This document shows positions 1 through 7,082 of a DNA stretch of 14,970 bases, piece after piece; within the stretch, counting starts at the first letter, position 1, and each line of letters starts with the position of its first letter. The stretch covers positions 1 through 14,970 of the forward strand of contig RGES01000019.1 in assembly GCA_009917805.1 (NCBI GenBank). Reading direction: 5' to 3'. A model generated the notes under the pieces. That model searched no databases, was not told where the DNA came from, and saw only the letters and a list, made by a program, of their open reading frames with translations. The DNA comes from Verrucomicrobiota bacterium. Its GTDB lineage: Bacteria > Verrucomicrobiota > Verrucomicrobiia > Opitutales > UBA953. Made by a program: the position numbers and the translations under genes.

Positions 1-1195
1 GGCCGATGACAGCGCAGATGTCGCCGGAGTAGGCGACGTCGATTTCTTCGCGGTCCATCGCGCGGAGCAGCACGATGCGCGAGATGCGCTCGTTCTTGCG
101 GGTGCGAGGATTGTAGAGGGCTTCGCCCTTCTTGAGCTGGCCGCGGTACACGCGGTAGAAGACGAGCTGGCCGACGTGCGGGTCGGACCAGAGCTTGAAG
201 CAGAGGCCGGTGACCTTGGCCTTGTCGTCCGGACCGATGGTGATCTCCTTCTCGCCGTCGTCGATGTGGGCCTTCTGGGGGCGCATGTCGATCGGGGAGG
301 GGAGGAAGTCGACGACGCAGTCGAGGAGCATCTGGACGCCCTTGTTCTTGAAAGCGGAACCCGGGATGACGCCGATGAAGTTGAGGGAGAGGGTGGCCTT
401 GCGGATGCCGGTGCGCATCTCGTCGATGGTCACTTCCTGGCCGTCGAGGTACTTGGCGGCGAGCACGTCGTCGAAGTCGGCGAGACCTTCGATGAGCTTG
501 GTGCGCCACTGCTTGGCTTCGTCCTTCTGCTTCTCCGGGATGTCGACCGTGTTGTACTTCATGCCCTTCGGGTCGGTCTCGTCGTAGACGTAGGCGACGT
601 TCTTGATCAGGTCGATCATGCCCTTGAACTCTTCGCCCTGGCCGATCGGGATGAAGAGGGGGTGGGCGTTGCCCTTGAGCTTCTCGCGGATGTCGTCGAC
701 GGCGCCGAAGTAGTCGGCACCGGTGCGGTCCATTTTGTTCACGAAGGCGACGCGCGGGACGCCGTACTTGTTCATCTGGCGCCAGACGGTCTCGGACTGG
801 GGCTGGACGCCGGCGACGGCGCAGAACACGGCGACGGCGCCGTCAAGGACGCGGAGCGAGCGCTCCACCTCGGCCGTGAAGTCCACGTGACCGGGGGTGT
901 CGATGATGTTGATGCGATGGTCGATGTTCGCGAAATGGCCTTCCTTGGTCTTCCAGCCGGCGGAGATGGCGGCCGCGGTGATCGTGATGCCACGCTCGCG
1001 TTCCTGCTCCATCCAGTCGGTGGTGGCGGTGCCGTCATGCACTTCGCCCATCTTGTGCACCACGCCGGTGTAGAAGAGGATGCGCTCCGTCGTGGTCGTC
1101 TTGCCGGCGTCGATGTGCGCGGCGATGCCGATGTTGCGCGTGTGCTCCAGGGGGAACGCGCGGGACGGGGAGTTGAGGTCGGAAAGTTTGGCCAT
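1..1195 (-). CDS. fusA: Elongation factor G, N-terminal part (cut by window edge)
   Basis: Translational GTPase that drives tRNA-mRNA translocation on the ribosome and, with RRF, ribosome recycling; cytoplasmic. Reading from the ATG at 1195-1193, 398 codons lie in the window; the C-terminal part (full EF-G is about 700 aa) is off the left edge. All GTPase motifs are visible: G1 AHIDAGKT (residues 26-33), G2 RGITIT (68-73), G3 DTPGH (99-103), G4 NKMD (153-156) and G5-like GSAFKNKG (about residue 265). A domain II beta-barrel follows with REEID and SGDICAVIG near the cut. It is the third gene of an rpsL-rpsG-fusA operon, 39 nt after rpsG. I see no clear Shine-Dalgarno just upstream of this start. 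G5 is preceded by Pro (PGSAF) where many EF-Gs have Cys. Family assignment is certain; a paralogous EF-G is possible but unlikely given the operon. Confidence 0.97.
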   Translation of the reverse strand, partial: MAKLSDLNSPSRAFPLEHTRNIGIAAHIDAGKTTTTERILFYTGVVHKMGEVHDGTATTDWMEQERERGITITAAAISAGWKTKEGHFANIDHRINIIDTPGHVDFTAEVERSLRVLDGAVAVFCAVAGVQPQSETVWRQMNKYGVPRVAFVNKMDRTGADYFGAVDDIREKLKGNAHPLFIPIGQGEEFKGMIDLIKNVAYVYDETDPKGMKYNTVDIPEKQKDEAKQWRTKLIEGLADFDDVLAAKYLDGQEVTIDEMRTGIRKATLSLNFIGVIPGSAFKNKGVQMLLDCVVDFLPSPIDMRPQKAHIDDGEKEITIGPDDKAKVTGLCFKLWSDPHVGQLVFYRVYRGQLKKGEALYNPRTRKNERISRIVLLRAMDREEIDVAYSGDICAVIG

Positions 1196-1234
1196 GGTCG
1201 GAACCGTTGGAGGGCTGCTGAAGTTACCTGCGGA

Positions 1235-1708
1235 TTACCACTTGAGGTGGGCGAACGCGCGGTTGGCCTGGGCCATCTTGTGCGTCTCTTCGCGCTTCTT
1301 CACCACGTTGCCGGTGTTGTTGTAGGCGTCGACGAGCTCGGCGGCGAGGGCTTCGGACATCGTGGTGCCCTTGCGGCCGGCGGCGGCGGCGGCGACCCAG
1401 CGCAGCGCGATGCTGTTCTGGCGCTCAGGGGAGACTTCGACGGGGACCTGGTAGGTGGCGCCACCGACGCGACGGCTCTTCACTTCGAGCTTCGGACGGC
1501 AGTTCTCGAGGGCGCCGAGCAGCAGCTCGACGGGATTGCCCTTCATCAGCTTCTCGCTGACCTTCTCGATCGCGCCGTAGACGATGCCCTGGGCGATGGA
1601 CTTCTTGCCGGACTTCATCACGACGTTGATGAGCTGGCTGATGAGGGGGGAGCCGTAACGGGCGTCCGGGAGATGGGCGCGCTTGGCTGCTTTGCGACGA
1701 CGAGACAT
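1235..1708 (-). CDS. rpsG: 30S ribosomal protein S7
   Basis: Primary assembly protein of the 30S head; it binds the 3' major domain of 16S rRNA and lies near the E site. The 157-aa product begins MSRRRKAAKRAHLPDAR and contains the classic S7 core: YGSPLISQLINVVMKSGKK, a central RRVGGATYQVP beta-hairpin and the helical SIALRWVA segment, ending in AFAHLKW. Length is typical (about 156 aa). It lies between rpsL (29 nt away) and fusA (39 nt away) on the same strand, the standard str-operon order, so a single transcript is likely. In enterobacteria S7 represses this operon by binding its mRNA, but I see no evidence for or against that here. The start codon has no purine-rich Shine-Dalgarno; the preceding bases read CCCTTAGATC. 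Confidence 0.98.
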   Translation of the reverse strand: MSRRRKAAKRAHLPDARYGSPLISQLINVVMKSGKKSIAQGIVYGAIEKVSEKLMKGNPVELLLGALENCRPKLEVKSRRVGGATYQVPVEVSPERQNSIALRWVAAAAAGRKGTTMSEALAAELVDAYNNTGNVVKKREETHKMAQANRAFAHLKW

Positions 1709-1737
1709 GATCTAAGGGAGTTGGGTGCGGAAACGGA

Positions 1738-2121
1738 TTAGGCCTTCTTTTCCTTCGGACGCTTGACGCCGTACTTGGAACGGGAGCGACGGCGCTTCTC
1801 GACGCCGGAGCAGTCGAGGGGACCGCGGACGATGTGGTAGCGCACGCCCGGGAGATCCTTCACGCGGCCGCCGCGGACGAGGACCACGGAGTGCTCCTGG
1901 AGCTTGTGGCCTTCGTCGGGGATGTAGGAGATGACTTCCTGGCCGTTGGTCAGGCGCACCTTGGCGACCTTACGCTGAGCCGAGTTCGGCTTCTTCGGCG
2001 TACGGATCATGACCTGCACGCAGACGCCGCGGCGGAAGGGCGAGTTGTTCAAGGCAGGCGACTTCGACTTGGCCTTGGGTTGGACACGCGGTTTACGGAC
2101 GAGCTGGTTGATGGTAGGCAT
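1738..2121 (-). CDS. rpsL: 30S ribosomal protein S12
   Basis: Decoding-centre protein of the small subunit, important for accuracy and the classic streptomycin-resistance locus. I chose the ATG at 2121-2119 (MPTINQLVRKPR, 127 aa) over an in-frame ATG 36 nt upstream at 2157, because S12 proteins begin at this motif and the extra residues (MPKPSFPYLPRS) have no family counterpart. Visible landmarks are TPKKPNSA with Lys43 and Lys44, RGGRVKDLPGVRYH with Lys88 and Asp89 (the Asp that many bacteria methylthiolate), and a basic C-terminus SKYGVKRPKEKKA. The streptomycin-contacting lysines look wild type. Residue 49 is Gln (PNSAQRK) where E. coli has Leu. It is the first gene of the minus-strand rpsL-rpsG-fusA operon. 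Confidence 0.97.
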   Translation of the reverse strand: MPTINQLVRKPRVQPKAKSKSPALNNSPFRRGVCVQVMIRTPKKPNSAQRKVAKVRLTNGQEVISYIPDEGHKLQEHSVVLVRGGRVKDLPGVRYHIVRGPLDCSGVEKRRRSRSKYGVKRPKEKKA

Positions 2122-2124
2122 GGA

Positions 2125-2128
2125 CCTC
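2125..2128 (-). promoter_or_regulatory. Possible Shine-Dalgarno of rpsL
   Basis: On the minus strand GAGG lies 3 nt before the rpsL ATG. This is closer than the usual 5-9 nt, so it is only weak support, but it fits the internal start at 2121 rather than the upstream ATG at 2157. Confidence 0.3.
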
Positions 2129-2152
2129 GGTAAATAGGGAAAAGAGGGTTTG

Positions 2153-2180
2153 GGCATAGGGGTCGAGGCCCCTCATGCAA
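2153..2180 (-). promoter_or_regulatory. Candidate sigma-70-type promoter of the rpsL operon
   Basis: On the minus strand TTGCAT (2180-2175) and TATGCC (2158-2153) are separated by 16 nt. Each keeps only three consensus bases (TTG, TAT). Transcription would begin near 2146 and leave a leader of about 25 nt before rpsL. The spacer is GC-rich (GGGGCCTCG). Position and spacing are good but base matches are modest, so this is a suggestion. Confidence 0.3.
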
Positions 2181-2263
2181 GAGGAAAGTGCGTGGATTTT
2201 AAGGTTTCTTTACTCCCCTCCCTTGTCCGACCCCCCTTCGGCTTTTTTGGCGGGACAATTCCG

Positions 2264-4075
2264 ATGCCCACGCCATTACTCAAAACCCCTCCCATGCTGC
2301 CCATCCGCCTGACCGCCGCCTTCCTCCTTGGGATGACCTGCCTTTCGGGCCTGGCTCAGACCCCTCCCCCCTCCCCGGCCACCCCGAAGCCGGCCGCGCC
2401 TGCCAGCAAAGAAGCCGAAGAGGACGCCGAAATCATCGTTCTGGCCGGCCTCCCCCACCTAAAAGACAAGGAAGCCATCCTGAGTTATGCCCGCCAAACC
2501 TATATCAAAGCAGACCTGATCAAGGATAAGGCCCTCCTCCAAATCATCCGCCTGACCCTCACGAAACTCGAGGATCAGCCCGAAAATGCGGCCAAAATCC
2601 GCCAAGAACACCTTAACCAGCTGGCCGAATACTTCACGATACAGGCGATGGCAGCCCAGGACGCCGGCCAGATGGCCGACGCCTTGCGCCTCGCTCAGGT
2701 CGCCATCCGCTGCAATCCGGGCAATGCAAAGGCTAAGTTATTCTATGCCAACTTTTTACATAACGTTGCTGGTCGCACGGATGATGCGATCCAGACCTTG
2801 AAGCATGGCCTGGAATTCCTCCCGGTGGGCGACCCCCTCACGAAGGATTACATGGACCGCTACTTCCAGCTCCTCCAAGCCCGGGAACGCGACCAGGAGG
2901 TCATCGACGAAAGCCTGAAGCTGATCCAGGCCACGAAAAACATGCCGACCTACATGCGGGACTCGCTCGCGATGGCGGCCGCGACCTCGCTCTACTGGGT
3001 CGGCAAGTACCCCGACGCGGTCAACCTCATCAATTCCAACACCCTGGACACGCAGCCCAACGGCCTCCTGCTCAAGGCGCGCGCCCTCTTCGAAGGAGGC
3101 AAGACCCAGGAGTCGATCCGTCTGCTCGAAAGCAAGACGTCCGAATTCAAGGGCGCCGGTCGCGATGCGATCTTCTCCCAGCTCGCGCGCTTCCACATCC
3201 TGCTCGGCCAGCATCGCCTCGCCCTCGCGGTCACCGAGGACCGTATCTCCGCCGAGCCGAAGGCGCCCTTCCCTCACATCCAGAAACTCCAGCTGCTCGA
3301 CCGTCTCGGCCTCAAGGACGAATTCGACAAGGAGCTGCGCCTGATCTTCGCGAACTATGCCGGCAACTCGGCGCCGATGATCGCGCTCGCCAACTTCGCC
3401 GCGGAGAAAGGCTACGCCGAACTCACCGGCGCCATCGCCACCTCGGCCGCCCAGCAAGGCCTGGAACGCGCGACCTTCGCCGCGCTCCACCTCGAAGCGC
3501 TCCTCAACGGCCCCGACCCCGGCCAGGTGATCGTGCAGCACCGCCAGATCATCGCCGCCGACAAGGCCTTCTTCAAATCCAACGAGGCCATCGTGCAGGC
3601 GCTCCTCGCCATCTCGTACCACGCCCGCCAGAAGCCCGACGCGGCGACCGCCAAGCACGACCGCGACGTCGGCGACCGCTACCTCGTGGAATTCCTGAAG
3701 GCCAAGGACCTCGGCCCCGAAGCCTACCGCTCCGTCGGCCGCCACCTGCGCGCGATCCGCGCCGGCGACGCCGCGGTCCGCGTGCTCGAAGCCGGCGTCA
3801 CGCTCTTCCCCCGCTACTCCCAGCTGCGCGCGGATTACATCTCCGCCCGCATCCTCGCCGGCCAGACCGAGACCTACGGCACCCGCAAGTCCGTCGCCGA
3901 CGAACTCGAGCTGCTGATGACCATGCGCCGTCCTTCGCCCGCCATCTGGCAGGAAGCCGTCACCTGGCTGCGCTCCGAGTCCAAGCTGCCGGCCGAACGC
4001 CTGCGCAAGCTCGACGCGGCGATGTCCCCGCTGATCCGCAGCAACCTCGACCCCGAGGCGCTCGCCGGCCGCTGA
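2264..4075 (+). CDS. Exported TPR-like repeat protein of unknown function
   Basis: I do not recognise a named family. The 603-aa reading has an N-terminal signal peptide: basic n-region, hydrophobic core LTAAFLLGMTCLSGL (residues 16-30) and a likely signal peptidase I site after Ala31 (GLA-Q), then a Pro/Ala-rich linker. It has no proper lipobox (GMTC), so it is probably periplasmic or secreted and not a lipoprotein. The rest is helical with TPR-like pairs, for example AMAAQDAGQMADALRLAQVA with CNPGN (about 123-160), the next unit with AGRTDDAIQTL, and units near 267-340 (EGGKTQESIRLL, LLGQHRLALAV). The start is uncertain: 2264 has the CCGATG context and an upstream GGGA; 2294 (MLPIRLTAAF, 593 aa) also gives a full signal peptide; 2150 is unlikely. 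The first 500 nt are less GC-rich than the rest. It ends 7 nt before the sufE-like gene, suggesting cotranscription. Confidence 0.85.
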   Translation: MPTPLLKTPPMLPIRLTAAFLLGMTCLSGLAQTPPPSPATPKPAAPASKEAEEDAEIIVLAGLPHLKDKEAILSYARQTYIKADLIKDKALLQIIRLTLTKLEDQPENAAKIRQEHLNQLAEYFTIQAMAAQDAGQMADALRLAQVAIRCNPGNAKAKLFYANFLHNVAGRTDDAIQTLKHGLEFLPVGDPLTKDYMDRYFQLLQARERDQEVIDESLKLIQATKNMPTYMRDSLAMAAATSLYWVGKYPDAVNLINSNTLDTQPNGLLLKARALFEGGKTQESIRLLESKTSEFKGAGRDAIFSQLARFHILLGQHRLALAVTEDRISAEPKAPFPHIQKLQLLDRLGLKDEFDKELRLIFANYAGNSAPMIALANFAAEKGYAELTGAIATSAAQQGLERATFAALHLEALLNGPDPGQVIVQHRQIIAADKAFFKSNEAIVQALLAISYHARQKPDAATAKHDRDVGDRYLVEFLKAKDLGPEAYRSVGRHLRAIRAGDAAVRVLEAGVTLFPRYSQLRADYISARILAGQTETYGTRKSVADELELLMTMRRPSPAIWQEAVTWLRSESKLPAERLRKLDAAMSPLIRSNLDPEALAGR

Positions 4076-4082
4076 TCGTCCG

Positions 4083-4499
4083 ATGACGCTGCTACGCCGA
4101 CGCGACGAGCTCATCGCGGAGCTCGAACCTTTCGCGGACCATCACGAACGCTTCCAGTACGTGATCGACCGCGCCAAGGCCTCGCCGGCCTTGCCGGCGG
4201 ACCTCAAGCTAGACGCCTTCCTGATCGAGGGCTGCACCTCCAACCTGTGGCTGGTGCCATCCCTCGAAGCGGGCGTCTGCCGCTTCCGCTGCGACGCCGA
4301 TTCGCTCATCACGAAGGGCGTCGCGAGCCTGGTCTGCGAATTCTACGACGGCGCCTCGCCCCAGGAAGTCGCCGCCACGGACGCGGACTTCCTTTCCGCG
4401 GTCGGCATCACGCAGCACCTGTCGCCCAACCGGCGCAACGGCCTGACGAATCTCGTCGGCAAGATCCGCGCCTTCGGCCGCGCCGCCGTCAAATCCTGA
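4083..4499 (+). CDS. sufE: SufE family cysteine-desulfurase sulfur acceptor
   Basis: SufE accepts the persulfide sulfur released from cysteine by SufS and passes it to the SUF Fe-S scaffold; cytoplasmic. The 138-aa product matches SufE length and layout. The catalytic cysteine is Cys51 in IEGCTSNLWLV, at the same residue number as in E. coli SufE (IQGCQSQVW), which supports this start. Further shared features are a CDADSLITKG segment (70-79), where E. coli has GDSDAAIVKG, and the C-terminal QHLSPNRRNGL (111-121), where E. coli has QHLTPSRSQGL. No SufS or SufBCD gene lies in the window, so the partner is elsewhere; CsdE, the SufE paralogue that partners CsdA, cannot be excluded. It lies 7 nt after the TPR gene and 82 nt before ctaA. 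The start is CCGATG with no Shine-Dalgarno. Confidence 0.9.
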   Translation: MTLLRRRDELIAELEPFADHHERFQYVIDRAKASPALPADLKLDAFLIEGCTSNLWLVPSLEAGVCRFRCDADSLITKGVASLVCEFYDGASPQEVAATDADFLSAVGITQHLSPNRRNGLTNLVGKIRAFGRAAVKS

Positions 4500-4521
4500 T
4501 AAGGCCCATCGACAGGGCTTA
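4500..4521 (+). terminator. Weak hairpin after sufE, possible terminator
   Basis: TAAGGCCC and GGGCTTA flank a 7-nt loop (ATCGACA); they pair with one bulged G. It starts one base after the sufE stop and could form a short stem, but no T-run follows, so intrinsic termination is doubtful. It may be an attenuation or mRNA-end structure, or chance. Confidence 0.2.
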
Positions 4522-4581
4522 AGACCGGAGATAGCCGTGGTTGGGATTTGCGCCGGGTGCGAAGGCGGATGAGATGAGGGC

Positions 4582-5523
4582 ATGAGAGAGCCGGCAGCCT
4601 CCGCCCCCGACCGACGTCTGTTCGGACTGTGCCTGCTCACGCTCGTATGGTCGGTGCTGGTGCTCCAGGCCGGCGGCTTCACGACGAGCATCCGCGCGGG
4701 CATGGCCTTCCTCGACTGGCCCCTCTCGAACGGCTCGGTCAACCCTCCGGGCTGGCTCACCGAGATCGACAAGTTCGCCGAGCACTCCCATCGCCTCGCC
4801 GCCACGGTCCTCGGCCTGCTCACGATCGCGATCGCCGTCGCCCACGGCCTCCGCGAAACCCGCCGGGCCGTCCGGCTCGCGGCCTACGCGCTGGTCGGGC
4901 TGGTGGTCTTCCAAGGCCTGCTCGGCGGCCTCCGCGTGCTCCTCGACCGCCTCAACGTCGGCGGCGACGGCAACTTCAAGGCGGCCGCCTTCGCCGTCGG
5001 CCACGCGGTCAACGCGCAGCTCACGCTCGCGCTCCTGGCCTTCGTCGCCCTCGCGCACACCGTCGCCTGGCACCAGGCCCGCCGCGCCGCGCCGCGCTCC
5101 CTTTATCGCACGGGCGCCCTCGCCGCCGGGCTGATACTCTCGGTGATCGTGGTCGGCGCGGTCATGCGCCAAGGCCACTTCACCGCCTGGGTATCTTCCG
5201 CCGCCGACGGCCTGTTCATCCCTTCCATCGGCACGGGCGTGGTCTGGTGGGTCAACCTGCTGCACCGCGGCGGCGCCCTCTTGGCCGGCGCGGCGGTGCT
5301 CTTCTTCGCCGTCCAGCTGGCCCGCCACGGCTTCCCGCTCCTCCGCTGGGCGTCCTTGGTCGCGCTGGTCTTCCTGCAGGTGCTGCTCGGGATCCTGAGC
5401 ATCCAGCTCCCGCTCAACCCGCACGTCCGCACGGTCCACCTCGTCGTCGGCGCGGCCCTGTTCTCCTCCCTCTGCGCGGCGGTCATGCTGGCCCGACGCA
5501 GCAGCGAGGAAACCGCGGCCTGA
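4582..5523 (+). CDS. ctaA: Heme A synthase (COX15/CtaA family)
   Basis: Integral membrane enzyme that oxidises the C8 methyl of heme O to a formyl, giving heme A for aa3-type cytochrome oxidases. The 313-aa protein has about eight hydrophobic segments in two similar halves. The expected heme-ligand and catalytic positions are all present: Glu67 and His70 in EHSHR, His141 in VGHAVNAQ, His228 in LLHRGG and His286 in VHLVVG, matching the spacing of B. subtilis CtaA (E57, H60, H123, H216, H278). The family signature GGFTTSIRAGMAFLDWPLSNG lies at 31-51. The first extracytoplasmic loop has no cysteines, unlike B. subtilis CtaA with its Cys35-Cys42 pair. The next gene, cyoE, makes its substrate. The preceding GAGGG is almost adjacent to the ATG, too close for a normal Shine-Dalgarno. 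Confidence 0.94.
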   Translation: MREPAASAPDRRLFGLCLLTLVWSVLVLQAGGFTTSIRAGMAFLDWPLSNGSVNPPGWLTEIDKFAEHSHRLAATVLGLLTIAIAVAHGLRETRRAVRLAAYALVGLVVFQGLLGGLRVLLDRLNVGGDGNFKAAAFAVGHAVNAQLTLALLAFVALAHTVAWHQARRAAPRSLYRTGALAAGLILSVIVVGAVMRQGHFTAWVSSAADGLFIPSIGTGVVWWVNLLHRGGALLAGAAVLFFAVQLARHGFPLLRWASLVALVFLQVLLGILSIQLPLNPHVRTVHLVVGAALFSSLCAAVMLARRSSEETAA

Positions 5524-5579
5524 GCCGCGGCGACTGATTTGCCTTTAACCCTTCGCGCAAAACCGCCACGACAAGACCG

Positions 5580-6473
5580 ATGAGCGAACGCGCCGGATCC
5601 GTGCCTGCCGCCTACTGGGAGCTGACCAAGCCCCGGCTGTCGTTCCTTTCCGTCCTGACGGCCCTGGCCGGCTACTTCTGCAGCGAACCCACGCAGGCGA
5701 CCGACGCCAAGGCGCTCGTCTCGCTCGCGCTCGGCACGGCCCTCGCCGCCGGCGGCTGCGGCGCCATCAACATGTGGTGGGAAAGCGACGCCGACGCGAA
5801 GATGGAGCGCACGCGCAACCGCCCCATCCCCGCCGGCCTCATCCGCCCCGGGGCGGCCCTGCTCTTCGGCCTGCTGCTGCTGTCCTTCGGCGTGGTGCTG
5901 GTCTGGAACGGCGCCAACCCGCTCGCCGGCGCGCTCACGGCCGCCACCGCGATCTCCTACCTCTTCTTCTACACTCCGCTGAAGACGATGACGTCGTGGT
6001 GCACGCTCGTCGGCTCGCTGCCGGGCGCGATCCCGCCGATCATCGGCACCGCCGCCAAGCTCGGCCGCATCGACACGATGGGCTGGCTGCTCTTCGGCCT
6101 GCTGTTCTTCTGGCAGGTGCCGCACTTCATGGCGCTCGCGGTGATGTGCCGCGAGGACTACGCCCGCGGCGGCTTCAAGGTCGCGACCGTCGACGACCCT
6201 TCCGGGCGCTCGGCCTCGGTCTGGGCGATGCTGTTCATCATCCCGATGCTCTTCATAGCCGGAGCGATCGCGACGAACTTCTTCCCGGACTGGACCAGCC
6301 CCTTCGTCTGGGTCTCGTTCCTGGCGGGCGCCTGGTTCTTCAAGCTGACCCTGGAATTCGCCGTGCCCGCCCGCCGCGCCGCCGTCGCCAAACCCCTCTT
6401 CCTCGCCTCGATCCTGTACCTGCCCGTCGTCCTGTTGACTCTGACGCTGAACCGGATTTTCGTGAGGTCATGA
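5580..6473 (+). CDS. cyoE: Protoheme IX farnesyltransferase (heme O synthase)
   Basis: UbiA-superfamily membrane prenyltransferase that adds the farnesyl group of FPP to heme B, producing heme O (also called CtaB/COX10). The 297-aa product is of normal length with a ladder of hydrophobic helices. The first prenyl-diphosphate and Mg-binding motif is N64-MWW-E68-SDA-D72-AKM followed by ERTRNRPIP, so the middle acidic residue is Glu where E. coli CyoE has Asp (NNYIDRDID). YTPLKTMTSWCTLVGSLPG and FFWQVPHFMALA are strong CyoE signatures; CREDYARGGF is the second acidic region. It lies 56 nt after ctaA and its stop overlaps the next ATG. The start is CCGATG without a Shine-Dalgarno. No oxidase subunits are nearby, so the terminal oxidase is encoded elsewhere. 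Confidence 0.96.
   Translation: MSERAGSVPAAYWELTKPRLSFLSVLTALAGYFCSEPTQATDAKALVSLALGTALAAGGCGAINMWWESDADAKMERTRNRPIPAGLIRPGAALLFGLLLLSFGVVLVWNGANPLAGALTAATAISYLFFYTPLKTMTSWCTLVGSLPGAIPPIIGTAAKLGRIDTMGWLLFGLLFFWQVPHFMALAVMCREDYARGGFKVATVDDPSGRSASVWAMLFIIPMLFIAGAIATNFFPDWTSPFVWVSFLAGAWFFKLTLEFAVPARRAAVAKPLFLASILYLPVVLLTLTLNRIFVRS
6464..6467 (+). promoter_or_regulatory. Shine-Dalgarno-like GAGG before the 5-FCL gene
   Basis: GAGG inside the last codons of cyoE lies 2 nt before the ATG at 6470 that overlaps the cyoE stop. Spacing is short. Together with the ATGA overlap it supports this start and translational coupling. Confidence 0.35.
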
Positions 6474-7051
6474 ATGCGCGTGCCGACAAGGACCGCCTCC
6501 GCGCGGAACTCAAGGCACGCCGCATGAACCTCACGCCGCGCGAACTCCAGGTCGCCGGCGACGCCGCGGCCCGCCTGGTCACGCAGCTCCCGGAATGGAA
6601 GCAGGCGAAGACGGTCTGCCTCTACGCGTCCTTCGGCGGCGAGCTGCCGACCGACGCCCTGATGGTCGTCGCGCTGCTCGAAGGCAAACGCCTCCTGCTC
6701 CCGCGCGTGACAAACAAGACCATGCTGACGTTGCACGAGGTCACGGATCTCTCCGCGCTCCAGACCTCCCGTCTCGGCATCCGTGAACCGAAGCCGGCCG
6801 CGCCGGTCGCGGCGCTAAGCGAAGCCGGCCTGATCCTGGTGCCGGGCCTGGGTTTCGATGGCGCGGGCCGACGCCTCGGTTTCGGCGGCGGCTTCTACGA
6901 CCGCCTGCTGGCCAAGCCGCCCCGCAAGACCTTCCTGCTCGGCCACGCCCACGCTTTCCAGCTGGTCCCGCGCCTGCCCGACGAGCCGCATGACGTCAAA
7001 GTCAAGGCGGTCGTCACCCCGCAGGGCGTGATTCGCTGCCGAGTGCGTTAG
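6470..7051 (+). CDS. fthC: 5-formyltetrahydrofolate cyclo-ligase
   Basis: Cytoplasmic enzyme (MTHFS, YgfA/FthC family) that uses ATP to convert 5-formyl-THF into 5,10-methenyl-THF, returning an inhibitory folate to the one-carbon pool. The 193-aa product has the family's defining C-terminal block VPGLGFDGAGRRLGFGGGF, followed by YDRLL (residues 124-147), then LPDEPHDVKVKAVVTP near the end. The N-terminal helix KDRLRAELKARR resembles the usual start of the family. The reading frame is open far upstream inside cyoE, but the start at 6470 overlaps the cyoE TGA as ATGA and begins at the family N-terminus, so translation is probably coupled. It has no clear functional link to heme synthesis. The uvrA gene follows after 31 nt. 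Confidence 0.94.
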   Translation: MNARADKDRLRAELKARRMNLTPRELQVAGDAAARLVTQLPEWKQAKTVCLYASFGGELPTDALMVVALLEGKRLLLPRVTNKTMLTLHEVTDLSALQTSRLGIREPKPAAPVAALSEAGLILVPGLGFDGAGRRLGFGGGFYDRLLAKPPRKTFLLGHAHAFQLVPRLPDEPHDVKVKAVVTPQGVIRCRVR

Positions 7052-7082
7052 CGGGTTTGCCAAGCGGGCCGAATCGTGTCCG

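Noticed and set aside
901..950. Apparent extra residues between the EF-G switch regions (TKEGHFANID)
   Set aside because: E. coli EF-G also has a segment of similar length before HRINIIDTPGH, so this is normal variation.
176..1741. 521-codon plus-strand open frame across fusA and rpsG
   Set aside because: Runs antisense to two certain genes, crosses their boundary and encodes low-complexity Val/Asp/Gly/Leu-rich sequence; a typical effect of high-GC codon bias.
2227..2247. CCGA...TCGG followed by a run of six T, resembling a terminator
   Set aside because: The stem is only 4 bp and no plus-strand gene lies upstream for it to terminate, since the region is divergent.
2756..4114. 452-codon minus-strand open frame opposite the TPR gene
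   Set aside because: The antisense translation is rich in Gly, Arg, Val and Glu with no recognisable domain, and the plus strand has the signal peptide and TPR pattern.
4629..5537. 302-codon plus-strand frame overlapping ctaA
   Set aside because: Arg/Pro/Gly repeats only; the ctaA frame carries every conserved heme-ligand residue.
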